The notes under the pieces: generated by a model | Seen by the model: the letters and a program-made list of their open reading frames with translations, nothing else | What the model was told of the DNA's origin: nothing | Database searches by the model: none | Shown: one piece after another, positions 28,283 to 38,522 of the stretch | Numbering within the stretch: the stretch's first letter is position 1 | Layout: the number at the start of each line of letters is the position of its first letter | Program-made: the position numbers and the translations under genes | Origin: Sphingobacterium multivorum | GTDB taxonomy: Bacteria; Bacteroidota; Bacteroidia; Sphingobacteriales; Sphingobacteriaceae | Assembly (NCBI RefSeq): GCF_900457465.1 | Contig: NZ_UAUU01000008.1 | Location: forward strand, 186,001 to 250,000 | DNA: 64,000 nt | Direction of reading: 5' to 3'

Positions 28283-29095
28283 ATGAACGATTTGAATCTA
28301 GAAGAAAATTACATCGCAATAAACAAACACTCGTGGAATAATAGAACAGATACACATCTAAAATCAGACTTTTACAATCTAGCAGGATTTTTAAAAGGGG
28401 AGACTTCGCTAAATTCAATCGAATTGGCCTTATTGGGTGATATCAGCGGAAAAAAAATATTACACCTACAATGTCATTTCGGACAGGATACAATTTCTTT
28501 GAGTAGACTTGGTGCCAAAGTTACTGGTGTTGATCTATCCGACAAGGCGATTGAAAGTGCCCGAGAAATTGCGAAAGAAACGAATGCAGATGTACAGTTT
28601 ATCTGTTGTGATTTGTATGAGCTTGAGAATCATCTTGACGGACAATTTGATCTGGTCTTTACCAGCTATGGAACGATTACTTGGTTACCGGATTTAGATA
28701 AATGGGGGAAAATAATTTCACGTTTCTTGAAACCGAAAGGGAAGTTTGTTTTTGTCGAGTTTCATCCAGTTGTTTGGATGTTCGATGATAATTTTGACAA
28801 AATTGGCTATAATTATTTTAATGTTGCTCCAATTGTTGAAACCGAGCAGGGAACCTATGCCGATAAAGATGCAGCTATTTCGCAGTCCTATGTTACCTGG
28901 AATCATAGTATGAGCGAGGTCGTTGGAGCTTTACTTCATCATGGGCTAAACATTCAAGACCTGAACGAATTTGACTATTCACCTTATCCCATTTTTAAAA
29001 ACATGACAGAACTAGATCCTAAAAAATTCAGAATAGCCCATTTGGGAAATAAAATTCCGATGGTCTATGCTATTGTTGCGCGTAAAAGTGAATAA
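28283..29095 (+). CDS. Class I SAM-dependent methyltransferase
   Basis: A 270-residue protein with motif I ILHLQCHFGQDTISLSRLG, motif II VTGVDLSDKAIE and the motif III-IV region FDLVFTSYGTITWLPDL. The LHLQCHFGQD variant places it in a common methyltransferase group of Firmicutes and Bacteroidota with no settled substrate. It is divergent from the AraC gene and convergent with the DUF1801 gene. Confidence 0.85.
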   Translation: MNDLNLEENYIAINKHSWNNRTDTHLKSDFYNLAGFLKGETSLNSIELALLGDISGKKILHLQCHFGQDTISLSRLGAKVTGVDLSDKAIESAREIAKETNADVQFICCDLYELENHLDGQFDLVFTSYGTITWLPDLDKWGKIISRFLKPKGKFVFVEFHPVVWMFDDNFDKIGYNYFNVAPIVETEQGTYADKDAAISQSYVTWNHSMSEVVGALLHHGLNIQDLNEFDYSPYPIFKNMTELDPKKFRIAHLGNKIPMVYAIVARKSE

Positions 29096-29122
29096 ATAGA
29101 ATGCTGGGAATTGACCAGGTAC

Positions 29123-29521
29123 TTATTTCTTTTTCAAATAACGATTTATCATGGGGCTAAAATCTATTTTGGATGAAGCCTGAATATGTTCTGCCAATAC
29201 GGATGCGGGAAATTCATCCAATGTTTTGAAATTAATACAGCCTTTTTGAAATTTAGCCTTGGGTAATTTTAATTTTAGTTCTTCCATTAATTCGGGGTTA
29301 GTATAGATAACCAAGGAATGGAATGAAATGTAATTCTTTGCGACTGTTAGCCCGTATTTAAATACGCCCTGTTCATTAAAGCTAATTGCATTAGGGTTTG
29401 ACATGAATTTTCCGAAGCTCTCAGAGACGGTATTGTCATTTTCTGTTATCGCTTTCCGGAATTGACGGATGACCTCTTGCTCCGTTTCCGAAAGTGTATT
29501 GATATACTGATCTATTTCCAT
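29123..29521 (-). CDS. DUF1801 (YdhG-like) protein
   Basis: A 132-residue protein with the DUF1801 core: VSESFGKFMSNPNAISFNE, KNYISFHSL and the C-terminal LPKAKFQKGCINFKTLDEFP. Small proteins of this type are sometimes called iron chaperones by similarity to frataxin-like folds, but function is unproven. It has no signal peptide. It is convergent with the methyltransferase gene, 27 bp away. Confidence 0.8.
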   Translation of the reverse strand: MEIDQYINTLSETEQEVIRQFRKAITENDNTVSESFGKFMSNPNAISFNEQGVFKYGLTVAKNYISFHSLVIYTNPELMEELKLKLPKAKFQKGCINFKTLDEFPASVLAEHIQASSKIDFSPMINRYLKKK

Positions 29522-29830
29522 AATATCGTATTGTTCTTAAGGGCTTGTCATTGTTAGCTAAAATATTCAATTTTCTTGATTTAGATGAAGCAATTCTTGA
29601 AAAAGATTCGACAGGTTATGGCTACGGATTGCTTAAAAGAAATTATTCAGAATTATCTCCCGCTGGTATAATTCTATTGGTTACCCTAATATCGTAGTGA
29701 ACATATTTTGTGTCGATTCGAATTTATTCCTGTCCTATGGCACGTATAGGAAGTTCCGTTTAGATTTTATATATTGCATCGATCAATTTTAAACCGACAT
29801 TTAATTTCTCAACAATATAAATCTTCAGTT

Positions 29831-30382
29831 ATGTGCAATAGTAGTCTTGAGGATCTTTTTCTTTTGGTGAAGGAGTCGAATGAAGATGCATTTGACGAAC
29901 TGTATCATCGAACTTGGAAAAAATTGTATGAAATTGCGCTCAGACGCCTGCAAGATGAAAGTACAGCAAAAGAAGTTATTCAGGATCTTTACATTGATTT
30001 ATGGGAGAAACGGCATCGCAAAACAATACAAGATGTTGATCATTACCTTTGCCAAGCCGTCCGTTTCAAAGTGATTGACAGGTTTCGAAAGGAAAAGAGG
30101 TATTTTGAAGAATTAGAAACAATGGTTGAAGAGCTAAGCGATGGATCTACTGCCGATGACAACTATATTCAAACTGAATTGGAATCAATGCTGCATAACT
30201 GGATTGCACGTATGCCACAAAAACGTAGAGAAATATTCTTGCTTCGCTACAATGAGGATAAAACTGTTAAGGAAATTGCGAAATTATTAGGTTTGTCGAC
30301 AAAAACTGTTCAAAATCAATTGCTTAATACAACAAATACACTTAAACTTCTAATCCAAAAAATTCTTTTTATATTTTTTTAA
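29831..30382 (+). CDS. ECF-type RNA polymerase sigma factor
   Basis: The ATG at 29831 gives 183 residues; an upstream TTG is less likely. Region 2 is DAFDELYHRTWKKLYEIALRR to VIQDLYIDLWEKR and region 4 is MPQKRREIFLLRYNEDKTVK with a KEIAKLLGLSTKTVQNQL helix-turn-helix. It is followed after 67 bp by a FecR gene and then by SusC/SusD, so it most likely switches on this utilisation locus when the receptor signals through FecR. Confidence 0.9.
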   Translation: MCNSSLEDLFLLVKESNEDAFDELYHRTWKKLYEIALRRLQDESTAKEVIQDLYIDLWEKRHRKTIQDVDHYLCQAVRFKVIDRFRKEKRYFEELETMVEELSDGSTADDNYIQTELESMLHNWIARMPQKRREIFLLRYNEDKTVKEIAKLLGLSTKTVQNQLLNTTNTLKLLIQKILFIFF

Positions 30383-30449
30383 TTTTTTTTTGGGAATTAT
30401 CATTAGTCACAACGACATATAAGAAAGGAACCAATATAAACCATCTTAT

Positions 30450-31577
30450 ATGTCTGAAAGGAAACGTCATGTTCGCACGGTATTAAAAGATCTTCTCGAT
30501 CGGTATATTTCGGGAGATACCAATCCTCAAGAACGACAATTTGTTGAATACTTGTACGATGCAATGGACAGAGAGGGAGAGGGACAAAATGATATGGACC
30601 GCGTGGGAGAGGAGATTAAAGACAAGGTTCATCATCGTATTAAAAAGCGTACTTTAAGTTTTCATATACTCAAAATAGGCTATGCTGCAGCAAGCATCCT
30701 GATTCTTTTTGGAATATTTATATCCTATAAGCTCATCGATAATTCAAAAATAAGCGACAGAGTTCTTCATGTCGCTAATCATAATCCGTCGTTAATAATC
30801 GGGAAGGAAAAACGGTTTGATCTATTAGATACCTTACCACAAGGAGCTCATTACACAACTATCAATGATGAAAAGTACTCGCACTAAGCACAGTTTCCAA
30901 AGGGACAGATTTTGGGAAACTGCGTATAGAAAATCCTTCGAGAAACGTATTTTCGGTTTTACTGAACGATAGCACACAGGTGTGGCTTAATTACTTGGCA
31001 ACAATTGAACTTGATCCCGATTTTAATAAGAATAATCGTTCTGTCCATATTACTGGGGAGGTTTATTTTGATGTTCATAAACAATATACTGGGGGTAAAA
31101 AGATTCCGTTTTCAGTTCACTCCGCCTTGCAGACCATTGAGGTATTGGGAACAAAATTCAATGTAAATACATCTGGTAATTCCGAAGAAAATGTATTGCT
31201 TACAGAAGGGAGTATTCGTCTTACGCATAATCGCTATGGAACACAGGTGTTTATTAAGCCGGGGCAAACAGGCTTTCTTGGAAAAAGATAAACCTAAAAT
31301 CTTACTTATTCAATCCGAAAATGTCGAAAAAGCAAATGCCTGGCGCAAAGGACTGTTTTATTTTGATAATGAGAAGTTCGCTGAAGTTGTCCCCGAATTT
31401 GAGCAATGGTACGGAATTCGAATCGTTATAGATCCGAAAATTGCAGGACTTCCCATTACAGGAATGATTAGCAGGTATGAAAATATCCGCGAGGTCTTGG
31501 CGATCATTAAGATGACTAATAATATAAACTATATAGAAAGGAAAGGAACAATATATGTAACAGAAGCAAACCCATAA
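30450..31577 (+). pseudogene. FecR-family anti-sigma factor with two compensating frameshifts
   Basis: Three overlapping frames together make one FecR protein of 375 residues. The N-terminal cytoplasmic part binds the sigma factor, a transmembrane helix lies near residues 74-92 (LKIGYAAASILILFGIFISY), and the periplasmic part holds the FecR domain (VWLNYLATIELDPDF, VHITGEVYFDVH, IEVLGTKFNVN) and C-terminal STN-like half (NAWRKGLFYFDNEKF). Breaks: one A too few at 30871-30874 and one base too many near 31281-31286 (GGAAAAA). If real, sensing from SusC to the sigma factor is lost; if sequencing errors, the gene is intact. Confidence 0.75.
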
Positions 31578-31640
31578 AAAATTAGGAATGCTGCTACATT
31601 CCTAATCGCGCCTTTACGGCTTTTGGTAATGATCAATTAT

Positions 31641-32989
31641 CACTTGCGTCCTAAACGTTTAAAAAGTGGCGGTGTTTAGATATAGCAAAGTTGCTATATT
31701 TAAATCGCAAAATTATAACACACCGCCATGATAAATTTAAACGTTTTTAGTCAGATTTTATCTCTTATCGACCGCGAATTATTCAAAGATTTGGTTTCAA
31801 AGCACAAAAGTGACAAACATCAGAAAGGGATCAACAGCTGGACGCATCTAGTCAGTATGCTTTTCTGTCATTTTTCCTCGGCAGATTCGGTTCGTGATAT
31901 TAGTAACGGTTTACGCAGTACCACTGGTAATCTGAACCACTTAGGTGTAGTAAGAGCTCCAAGTAAGTCTAATATATCCTATATCAACACACACCGTACC
32001 CATGAACTTTTCAAAGATCTTTACTATTCTGTTTTGGATAGGCTTTGGCAAAAGGACACCCATTTTCGCAAAGATCTTGGTCAGCTAAAGCGTAAAGTAT
32101 ATCTGATGGATGCCAGCATCATCCCCTTATGTCTATCTGTATTTGACTGGGCTAAATTCAGGAGCACCAAAGGTGCGGTAAAACTGCACACCGTTCTGGA
32201 TTATGATGGCTGCCTGCCTGTTTTTATGCAGATTACCGATGGAAAAGTACATGAGAGCCAGCGGGCCGGTAGTTACAGTTTTTCTAAGGGAAGCGTGGTG
32301 GTAGTGGACCGTGGCTACGTGGATTACAGCTGGCTTGGGGATTTGGACAGCAGGGGCTGTTATTTCGTTACCAGGAGTAAAACCAACATGAATTACAAGG
32401 TTATCAAATCATATCAGAGTGAAGCACTCTTGGAAAAGGGAATCATTAAAGATGAGATCATTGAGCTTTCCGGTGCTGCCTGCAATAAATACAATTCCAA
32501 ACCGTTACGCCTGGTCCACTTTTGGGACAGCACCACTGGTAATGAGTACCACTTTTTGACCAATAATACTAAATGGAAGGCTTCTTTGGTGGCAAACATC
32601 TATAAACAACGCTGGCATATCGAAGTCTTCTTCAAGCATCTAAAGCAGCGCTTAAAAGTATCGACATTCATAGGGACTTCTGAAAATGCAGTGATGATAC
32701 AGATCTGGACTTCACTGATCGGCATATTACTGTTAAAGTACCTCCAAAAGAAGGCCAAATATGATTGGAATCTTTCCAATCTTGTGGCATTTATCAGAAT
32801 GAATATCTTCGTGAAAATAAACATCTGGAAATGGATAGATGATCCATTTGTCAGGCCTCCGGTCAAAGGAAAAAATGGACAGCTGAACATCTTCACGGAA
32901 TGAAAAGTAGGGGTCAAAATTCAAATGAGCAAAAAATCAATGGTTGTAACACAGAAAACGACTCCTAAAATTTATTTAGGACACATGTG
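31641..32989 (+). mobile_element. Complete IS4-family insertion sequence, 1349 bp
   Basis: The element is bounded by 15-bp imperfect terminal inverted repeats: left CACTTGCGTCCTAAA (31641-31655), right complement CACATGTGTCCTAAA (32989-32975), 13 of 15 matching. It is flanked by a 9-bp direct repeat ATCAATTAT at 31632-31640 and 32990-32998, a target-site duplication. It holds one transposase gene. The identical TSD copies and intact ends indicate a recent insertion, between fecR and susC. Confidence 0.93.
31728..32903 (+). CDS. IS4-family transposase (DDE)
   Basis: A 391-residue intact transposase. The DDE triad is D128 (YLMDAS), D194 (VVVDRGYVD) and E299, the last within the IS4 signature Y292-x2-R295-x3-E299-x6-K306 (YKQRWHIEVFFKHLK). 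The N-terminal part (INSWTHLVSMLFCHFSSADS) is the DUF4372-type domain seen in Bacteroidota IS4 elements. It catalyses cut-and-paste transposition at the terminal repeats. The start lies 87 bp inside the left end; an 18-bp stem (TATAGCAA/TTGCTATA type) precedes it and may limit translation of read-through transcripts. Confidence 0.95.
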   Translation: MINLNVFSQILSLIDRELFKDLVSKHKSDKHQKGINSWTHLVSMLFCHFSSADSVRDISNGLRSTTGNLNHLGVVRAPSKSNISYINTHRTHELFKDLYYSVLDRLWQKDTHFRKDLGQLKRKVYLMDASIIPLCLSVFDWAKFRSTKGAVKLHTVLDYDGCLPVFMQITDGKVHESQRAGSYSFSKGSVVVVDRGYVDYSWLGDLDSRGCYFVTRSKTNMNYKVIKSYQSEALLEKGIIKDEIIELSGAACNKYNSKPLRLVHFWDSTTGNEYHFLTNNTKWKASLVANIYKQRWHIEVFFKHLKQRLKVSTFIGTSENAVMIQIWTSLIGILLLKYLQKKAKYDWNLSNLVAFIRMNIFVKINIWKWIDDPFVRPPVKGKNGQLNIFTE

Positions 32990-33012
32990 ATCAATTATTA
33001 ATCAATTTTCAA

Positions 33013-36000
33013 ATGTATAAATTACTTATGACATCCCGCAAACAAAATAAGTTTGCACGCAATTTTTTGTACCTTTTTTTTGGCAGCCTTGTCTGGTTAT
33101 TTAGCTCGGCCAAGCCAATCTTTGATGTACAGAAAAACATAACAATCGACTTTAATAATATTCCGGTAAAGCAGGTTTTTAAAGAGTTAAATAGCAAAAC
33201 CGGTTTAAAGTTTATTTATTCCCCAAATGACATCGACGATTCGAAGCGTATATCCATGACATTTAGAGAGCAGCCGATATTGACTGTTCTAGATAAGATC
33301 TTTTCAAGTTTAAAGATCTCTTACACGTTAAATGACAATACTATTATTGTGAAACGTGGTCTTCAACAAGCTTCAAAACAAGAAGGCCGCGTCATTGCGG
33401 GCCGGGTGTTTAATAAGCGACAGACGGCCTTGGCAAATGCTACTGTCGCCACAGGCCTCGGCAAAAATAGAACATCAACAAATGACCAAGGGCAGTTTAC
33501 ACTCAAGCTTGATCCACAGGACAGTTATTTCATGGTTAGTCTTGTCGGCTATGTGAGTCAGCGTGTACCCCTCAAATCAAACGGAGAATATACGGTGATA
33601 TTAGCGGATAGTATTAGCGCACTGGACGAGGTCGTTGTCGTAGGTTTTGGTACCCAAAGACGTGCCTCTGTGGTAGGGGCGATCACGACGATAGAACCCA
33701 AACGCTTGCAAATAGGAACATCTCGTTCTATGAGTAACAATCTTGCAGGACAACTTGCTGGTATCATTGCTGTACAGCGATCTGGAGAACCGGGGTACGA
33801 TAATTCAAACTTTTGGATACGAGGTATCAGTACTTTCGGTGGAAGCAGAAGTCCATTGATTCTTGTGGACGGTGTGGAGCGGTCTTTGGACAATATGGAC
33901 CCCGAAGAAATCGAATCGTTTTCGATATTGAAGGACGCGGCAGCAAGTGCAGTGTATGGTGTAAGGGGGGCAAATGGAGTGATTTTGATCAATACAAAGA
34001 GAGGAAAAGTAGGTAAACCCAATGTTTCTGCTCGTTTTGAGCAGGGAATCACATCGCCAGTACAGCTACCTAAATTTGTTGGTGCGGCTGATTATTTGGA
34101 GGTAATGAATAGCATTCGGGAGGAACGTGGGGAGCAAGGTTTATATTCGAAAGAGCGGATTGAAAATATCCGTAATCATACGGATCCAGACCTCTATCCG
34201 GATGTCAATTGGTTGGACGCAGTACTTCGGGACCAAGCTGGAAATTCACGGGCGAATGTTAGTGTCAATGGGGGATCTGATATTTTGCGTTATTCCTTAG
34301 TAACTTCATATTATCGGGAAGGTGGATTGATTGAACGCGATGAAAAACAGGCATGGAATTCATCTTCACGGTTAAACCGTTATAATGTGCGCTCCAATGT
34401 AGATATCAATGTGAGTCCAACCACTCTCTTCCGGTTGAATATTGGCGGATATCTCCAGGATAGAACAAGAGCTCCCCAAAGTGTTGATGAGCTATTTCAG
34501 GAGGCTTTCACGATCCCTCCATATGTACATCCTACCATCTATTCCTCTGGCGAAATACCTCGGACACCCCAGCGGACAAACCCCTGGGCATTGGCAACTC
34601 AACGCGGGTACGAACGTATTAGCGCGAGTAAAATCGAATCTTTATTTGCCGTAGAACAGGACTTATCGTTTTGGTTGAAGGGATTAAAGGCTCGGGGGCT
34701 TTTTTCCTTTGATAGATATTCTAACACGTCGGTCGTTAGGAGTAAAAGCCCCGATTACTATAATCCAGCTATCGGAAGGGACGAAAATGGAAAATTAAAG
34801 TTAGTCATTGATAGTTATGGACAGGAATTTTTAGGCTATGAAAAAAATTCAGACTGGGGTGATAAGAGCATGTATCTTGAGGGAGCTATTAACTATGTTC
34901 AATCTTTTGGTGGCCATAACGTAGAGGGAATGTTTTTATACAATCAGCGAAATTACGATAATGGAGATCTTTTGCCTTATCGGAATCAAGGAATCGCAGG
35001 TAGATTTTCGTACAATTATAGCAACAGATATATTGGGGAATTTAATTTTGGTTATAATGGATCCGAAAACTTTGCTCCAGGAAAACGTTATGGGTTCTTT
35101 CCTTCCTTTGCTTTAGGCTGGTATATTTCCGAAGAACCTTTTATGGAACATCTTAAAAATACATTTTCCAAAATCAAACTGCGCGGATCTTATGGATTGG
35201 TGGGGAATGATAAGTTAGATGGTCGTCGGTTTGCCTATATCACAACCATTAATGAGACCGGTGGATATTCGTGGGGACTAAATAACGATTTTAAACGCAG
35301 TGGTCGCATGGAAGGTGATCAAGGTAACAGTGGACTTACTTGGGAAACAGTTGCTAAATCCAATATCGGTTTCGAACTAGGCTTATGGAAAGCACTGGAA
35401 TTTCAGCTTGACTTATTTCATGAGGACCGGAAAAATATATTTATGCAACGTCGTTCTATACCCGGTTCGAGTGGTTTTACCAATGCACCCTGGGCAAATT
35501 TCGGACGCGTAAACAATAAAGGTATTGATATGTCGCTTGAATTGAACAGGCAATTAAATCCAAATCTATTCCTTTCTGTTCGCAGCACATTTACTTATGC
35601 CTTAAACAAGATTTTAGAACAGGACGAACCTAGCGCAGTGATCGGTACCTCAAGGTCTTCTACCGGAAAGCCGATCGGCCAATTGTTTGGCTTTATTGAC
35701 GAAGGCCTATTTACGGATGCAGATTTTTCAGATATTGCTAATGGTACTCTTCGATCAGATATACCAAAACATACTTTTGGACCAGTGCGTCCAGGTGATA
35801 TCAGATATCGGGATTTGAATGGTGATGGCGTGGTAGATGCCCTCGATAGAACTGCTATCGGTGGAACGGAGGATCCACAGATTGTATTTGGCTTCGGATC
35901 CAACCTAAGGTACAAAGCTGTTGATTTCGGTTTCTTTTTTCAGGGAGTCTCCCGTACCTACAGGATCATTGGTGGTTCAAATTTTATTCCCGGAAGTGCC

Positions 36001-36363
36001 AATGGAGCAATGGGCAATATTTTCGACAATGTTTCCGATAGATGGACCTTGGATAATCCTAGACAGGATGTTTTTTATCCGCGGCTTTCTGACTATCAAA
36101 GTGCGAATAATAATTTAGCCTCCACTTGGTGGCTTAGAGACATGAGTTTTATAAGACTACGTAATATTGAAGTGGGCTATAGCCTACCATCAAAAATTCT
36201 TGATCATCTCGCTATCCGTAATTTTAGAATATTTCTGCGTGGTAATAATCTATTGACAGTGAGTGATTTTAAGCTTTGGGATCCAGAGCTTGGGGTTAAT
36301 AATGGTATGCGCTATCCGATCATGAAATCTGTTTCCATGGGATTGGAATTGAATTTTAAATAG
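33013..36363 (+). CDS. SusC/RagA-family TonB-dependent receptor with STN domain
   Basis: An 1116-residue outer-membrane transporter. Order: signal peptide (about 1-33), STN signalling domain (about 40-115, ITIDFNNIPVKQVFKELNSKTG), carboxypeptidase-D-like beta domain (about 126-200), TonB box and SusC signature (LDEVVVVGFGTQRR), plug (about 215-335) and a 22-strand barrel. The STN domain points to FecR/sigma signalling by the upstream genes. It imports oligosaccharides with the SusD partner 14 bp downstream. The IS element ends 23 bp before the ATG, so the original promoter region is separated by 1.35 kb. An ATG at 33028 is an alternative start. Confidence 0.95.
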   Translation: MYKLLMTSRKQNKFARNFLYLFFGSLVWLFSSAKPIFDVQKNITIDFNNIPVKQVFKELNSKTGLKFIYSPNDIDDSKRISMTFREQPILTVLDKIFSSLKISYTLNDNTIIVKRGLQQASKQEGRVIAGRVFNKRQTALANATVATGLGKNRTSTNDQGQFTLKLDPQDSYFMVSLVGYVSQRVPLKSNGEYTVILADSISALDEVVVVGFGTQRRASVVGAITTIEPKRLQIGTSRSMSNNLAGQLAGIIAVQRSGEPGYDNSNFWIRGISTFGGSRSPLILVDGVERSLDNMDPEEIESFSILKDAAASAVYGVRGANGVILINTKRGKVGKPNVSARFEQGITSPVQLPKFVGAADYLEVMNSIREERGEQGLYSKERIENIRNHTDPDLYPDVNWLDAVLRDQAGNSRANVSVNGGSDILRYSLVTSYYREGGLIERDEKQAWNSSSRLNRYNVRSNVDINVSPTTLFRLNIGGYLQDRTRAPQSVDELFQEAFTIPPYVHPTIYSSGEIPRTPQRTNPWALATQRGYERISASKIESLFAVEQDLSFWLKGLKARGLFSFDRYSNTSVVRSKSPDYYNPAIGRDENGKLKLVIDSYGQEFLGYEKNSDWGDKSMYLEGAINYVQSFGGHNVEGMFLYNQRNYDNGDLLPYRNQGIAGRFSYNYSNRYIGEFNFGYNGSENFAPGKRYGFFPSFALGWYISEEPFMEHLKNTFSKIKLRGSYGLVGNDKLDGRRFAYITTINETGGYSWGLNNDFKRSGRMEGDQGNSGLTWETVAKSNIGFELGLWKALEFQLDLFHEDRKNIFMQRRSIPGSSGFTNAPWANFGRVNNKGIDMSLELNRQLNPNLFLSVRSTFTYALNKILEQDEPSAVIGTSRSSTGKPIGQLFGFIDEGLFTDADFSDIANGTLRSDIPKHTFGPVRPGDIRYRDLNGDGVVDALDRTAIGGTEDPQIVFGFGSNLRYKAVDFGFFFQGVSRTYRIIGGSNFIPGSANGAMGNIFDNVSDRWTLDNPRQDVFYPRLSDYQSANNNLASTWWLRDMSFIRLRNIEVGYSLPSKILDHLAIRNFRIFLRGNNLLTVSDFKLWDPELGVNNGMRYPIMKSVSMGLELNFK

Positions 36364-36377
36364 AAATAACCTATACA

Positions 36378-38255
36378 ATGAAGACTATAAAATATAATAT
36401 TACCCGGATATTACTGCTTGTTGCGCTGGGTTTTACAGCGACCTCTTGTTCGAAATATTTGGACAAAAGCCCTGATGATCAGCTTACTTTAGATATGATT
36501 TTTAAAGACAAAACCAGAACAGAAGACTGGCTGGCAGGAATATACAGCAATGTACCAGATCCATATTGGGGAAATACCCGTACACTTGGCTGGGACCCAC
36601 TTTCGGATGATATGGCACCATCTACGGGCTGGGAGCAATTTGGTTGGTCTGTTATAGGGATGCAGACCGGTAATTGGAATCCCAGTACTTCATGGGATCC
36701 TAATTATTGGGTGGAAATTCCCAAACGTATTCGTTCAGCTTATATTTTTCTGGACAATGTAAAACCAAATCCAGCACAGTTGGTGACCGAGGAGGAAGTA
36801 AACCTCATGAAAGCTGAAGCTCGCTTTATGATCGCTTATTATTATACCCTTCTGCTCGAAACCTATGGTGCTATACCGTTTCATCTTGGATTGACCGATC
36901 CGAATGCATCGGCCGAAGAATTGATGATTGGACAGACCCCATTTGATCAGGTGGTGCAATGGGCTGAAAAGGAGCTCTTGGATTTGTCTGCTATTTTACC
37001 CGCTAAATATAGTGCTGCCCAGAAATATGGTCGCGCGACCTCTATTATGTGCTTGGCCGTCAGAGCTCGTCTTCTATTATTTGCTGCAAGCCCGTTAGTC
37101 AATGGTAACACGGCATACACCGGTTTCGTTAATAATAAGGGAGAAACGATATTCAATGGAAATTATAGTGTAGATAAATGGAAAACTGCAGCAGCGGCCT
37201 CAAAATTACTAGTGGAAAAAGCAGAATCAGCCGGTCATAAATTATATATTGAGTATAATGCAGATGGGTCTATAGATCCGTTTCTATCTTATCAAAATAT
37301 GTTGTTTAGACGACCTCAAGATGGGAACGAGGAGATTCTTTTTGCTCGTCCTGATTGCAATATCTGGGAATATGATAGGCACGCACAACCAAGAGGTACT
37401 GGGGGAAACGGGGGACTGGGAATTACACAATCCTTAGTGGATGCCTTTTTCATGGAGAATGGTCGGAAGATTGATGACCCATTATCGGGATATCAGGAAA
37501 AAGGGTTCTCAAAGGCCGCAGAAGTGCGAAATACACGCTGGGCTGAGTCTCAGGGAAACGGAAAGGTGACTTTGGAAGGCACTTATAATATGTATACCCA
37601 TCGTGAACCACGATTTTATATTTCGGTTCTGTATAATGGTGCTTGGTATAGAAGAGAAAATCGGACAACCGAATTCTATAGTGGTAACTGGGATGGGGGA
37701 CCTACGCATGACGCCCCACAAAATGGATACCTTGTACGTAAGAAAGTCCATCCAGATCACGACCCCCGCAATGGAACAAATCCCTATAGACCAGGAATAC
37801 TTTATCGACTGGGCGAAGTGTATCTGAACTATGCCGAAGCATTAAATGAGTCCGACGCTAATCATCCTGATATATTAAAGTATGTCAATTTGATAAGGGT
37901 GCGCGCAGGTGTACCACAATATGGTGTAGGAAAAGATGCTTTACCAGTACCATCTTCGCAGGAGGCAATGCGTAAAGCAATCCGAGATGAGCGACGGGTA
38001 GAACTAAATAATGAAGGTATCCGTTACCGAGATGTGCGACGCTGGAAAATTGGTGAAGCTGTGTTAAATGGAAATTTCTATGGTATGAATTTTTCTGGTA
38101 CAGAAAAGGATGACAATGAATCTAACCCCAAAGCATTTTTCAAACGCTCAGTTTATCAAAAGCGCATATTTACAGCAAAGAATTATTGGTTCCCAATTCC
38201 ACAAACGGAGATAGATAAGAATCCAAATTTGGTGCAAAATCCAAACTGGAAATAA
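36378..38255 (+). CDS. SusD/RagB-family nutrient-binding lipoprotein
   Basis: A 625-residue surface lipoprotein; the lipobox is ATSCSKYLD (Cys at about residue 24), followed by the SusD N-terminal KSPDDQLTLDMIFKD. TPR-type helices hold the conserved AEARFMIAYYYTLLLETYG segment, and the C-terminal signature is LYRLGEVYLNYAEALNE with IRDERRVELNNEGIRYRDVRRW. It caps the SusC barrel and binds glycans. Co-transcribed with susC. Confidence 0.95.
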   Translation: MKTIKYNITRILLLVALGFTATSCSKYLDKSPDDQLTLDMIFKDKTRTEDWLAGIYSNVPDPYWGNTRTLGWDPLSDDMAPSTGWEQFGWSVIGMQTGNWNPSTSWDPNYWVEIPKRIRSAYIFLDNVKPNPAQLVTEEEVNLMKAEARFMIAYYYTLLLETYGAIPFHLGLTDPNASAEELMIGQTPFDQVVQWAEKELLDLSAILPAKYSAAQKYGRATSIMCLAVRARLLLFAASPLVNGNTAYTGFVNNKGETIFNGNYSVDKWKTAAAASKLLVEKAESAGHKLYIEYNADGSIDPFLSYQNMLFRRPQDGNEEILFARPDCNIWEYDRHAQPRGTGGNGGLGITQSLVDAFFMENGRKIDDPLSGYQEKGFSKAAEVRNTRWAESQGNGKVTLEGTYNMYTHREPRFYISVLYNGAWYRRENRTTEFYSGNWDGGPTHDAPQNGYLVRKKVHPDHDPRNGTNPYRPGILYRLGEVYLNYAEALNESDANHPDILKYVNLIRVRAGVPQYGVGKDALPVPSSQEAMRKAIRDERRVELNNEGIRYRDVRRWKIGEAVLNGNFYGMNFSGTEKDDNESNPKAFFKRSVYQKRIFTAKNYWFPIPQTEIDKNPNLVQNPNWK

Positions 38256-38289
38256 ATATTAAAAACCAATCCAGTTTTCTATATTTATT

Positions 38290-38332
38290 GAATATGCTGC
38301 TTAGTTTTTTGCTATGTGGCATATTCTTTTTT
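38290..38332 (+). terminator. Possible weak terminator after susD
   Basis: GAATATGC (38290-38297) pairs with GCATATTC (38319-38326) across a 21-nt loop and is followed by T6. The stem is only 8 bp, so termination may be partial. The stretch 38256-38522 holds nothing else I can identify. Confidence 0.4.
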
Positions 38333-38522
38333 AAAGAATATGTTGAATGTCTATTTCAGGTTCTAATTTAAAATTTTACCCCTCTTTATTTCAGATTTTA
38401 CCCCCTGTGGTTGGCAAGTTATTTATAATTTAATGTTATTAATCAAATTATACAATTCGTATTCGTTGGAATAAGGAATACGTCTGCAAGAATTATAACA
38501 TTTATAAACTAAAAACAGCATT

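Noticed and set aside
29560..29700. Short open frame between the DUF1801 and sigma-factor genes (KIFNFLDLDEAILEK...)
   Set aside because: No start codon, about 40 codons, and no recognisable family; likely chance.
32940..33012. Outward promoter in the right end of the IS driving susC
   Set aside because: A TTG and a TAAAATTT lie at a suitable distance, but the -7 match is poor; not enough to call.
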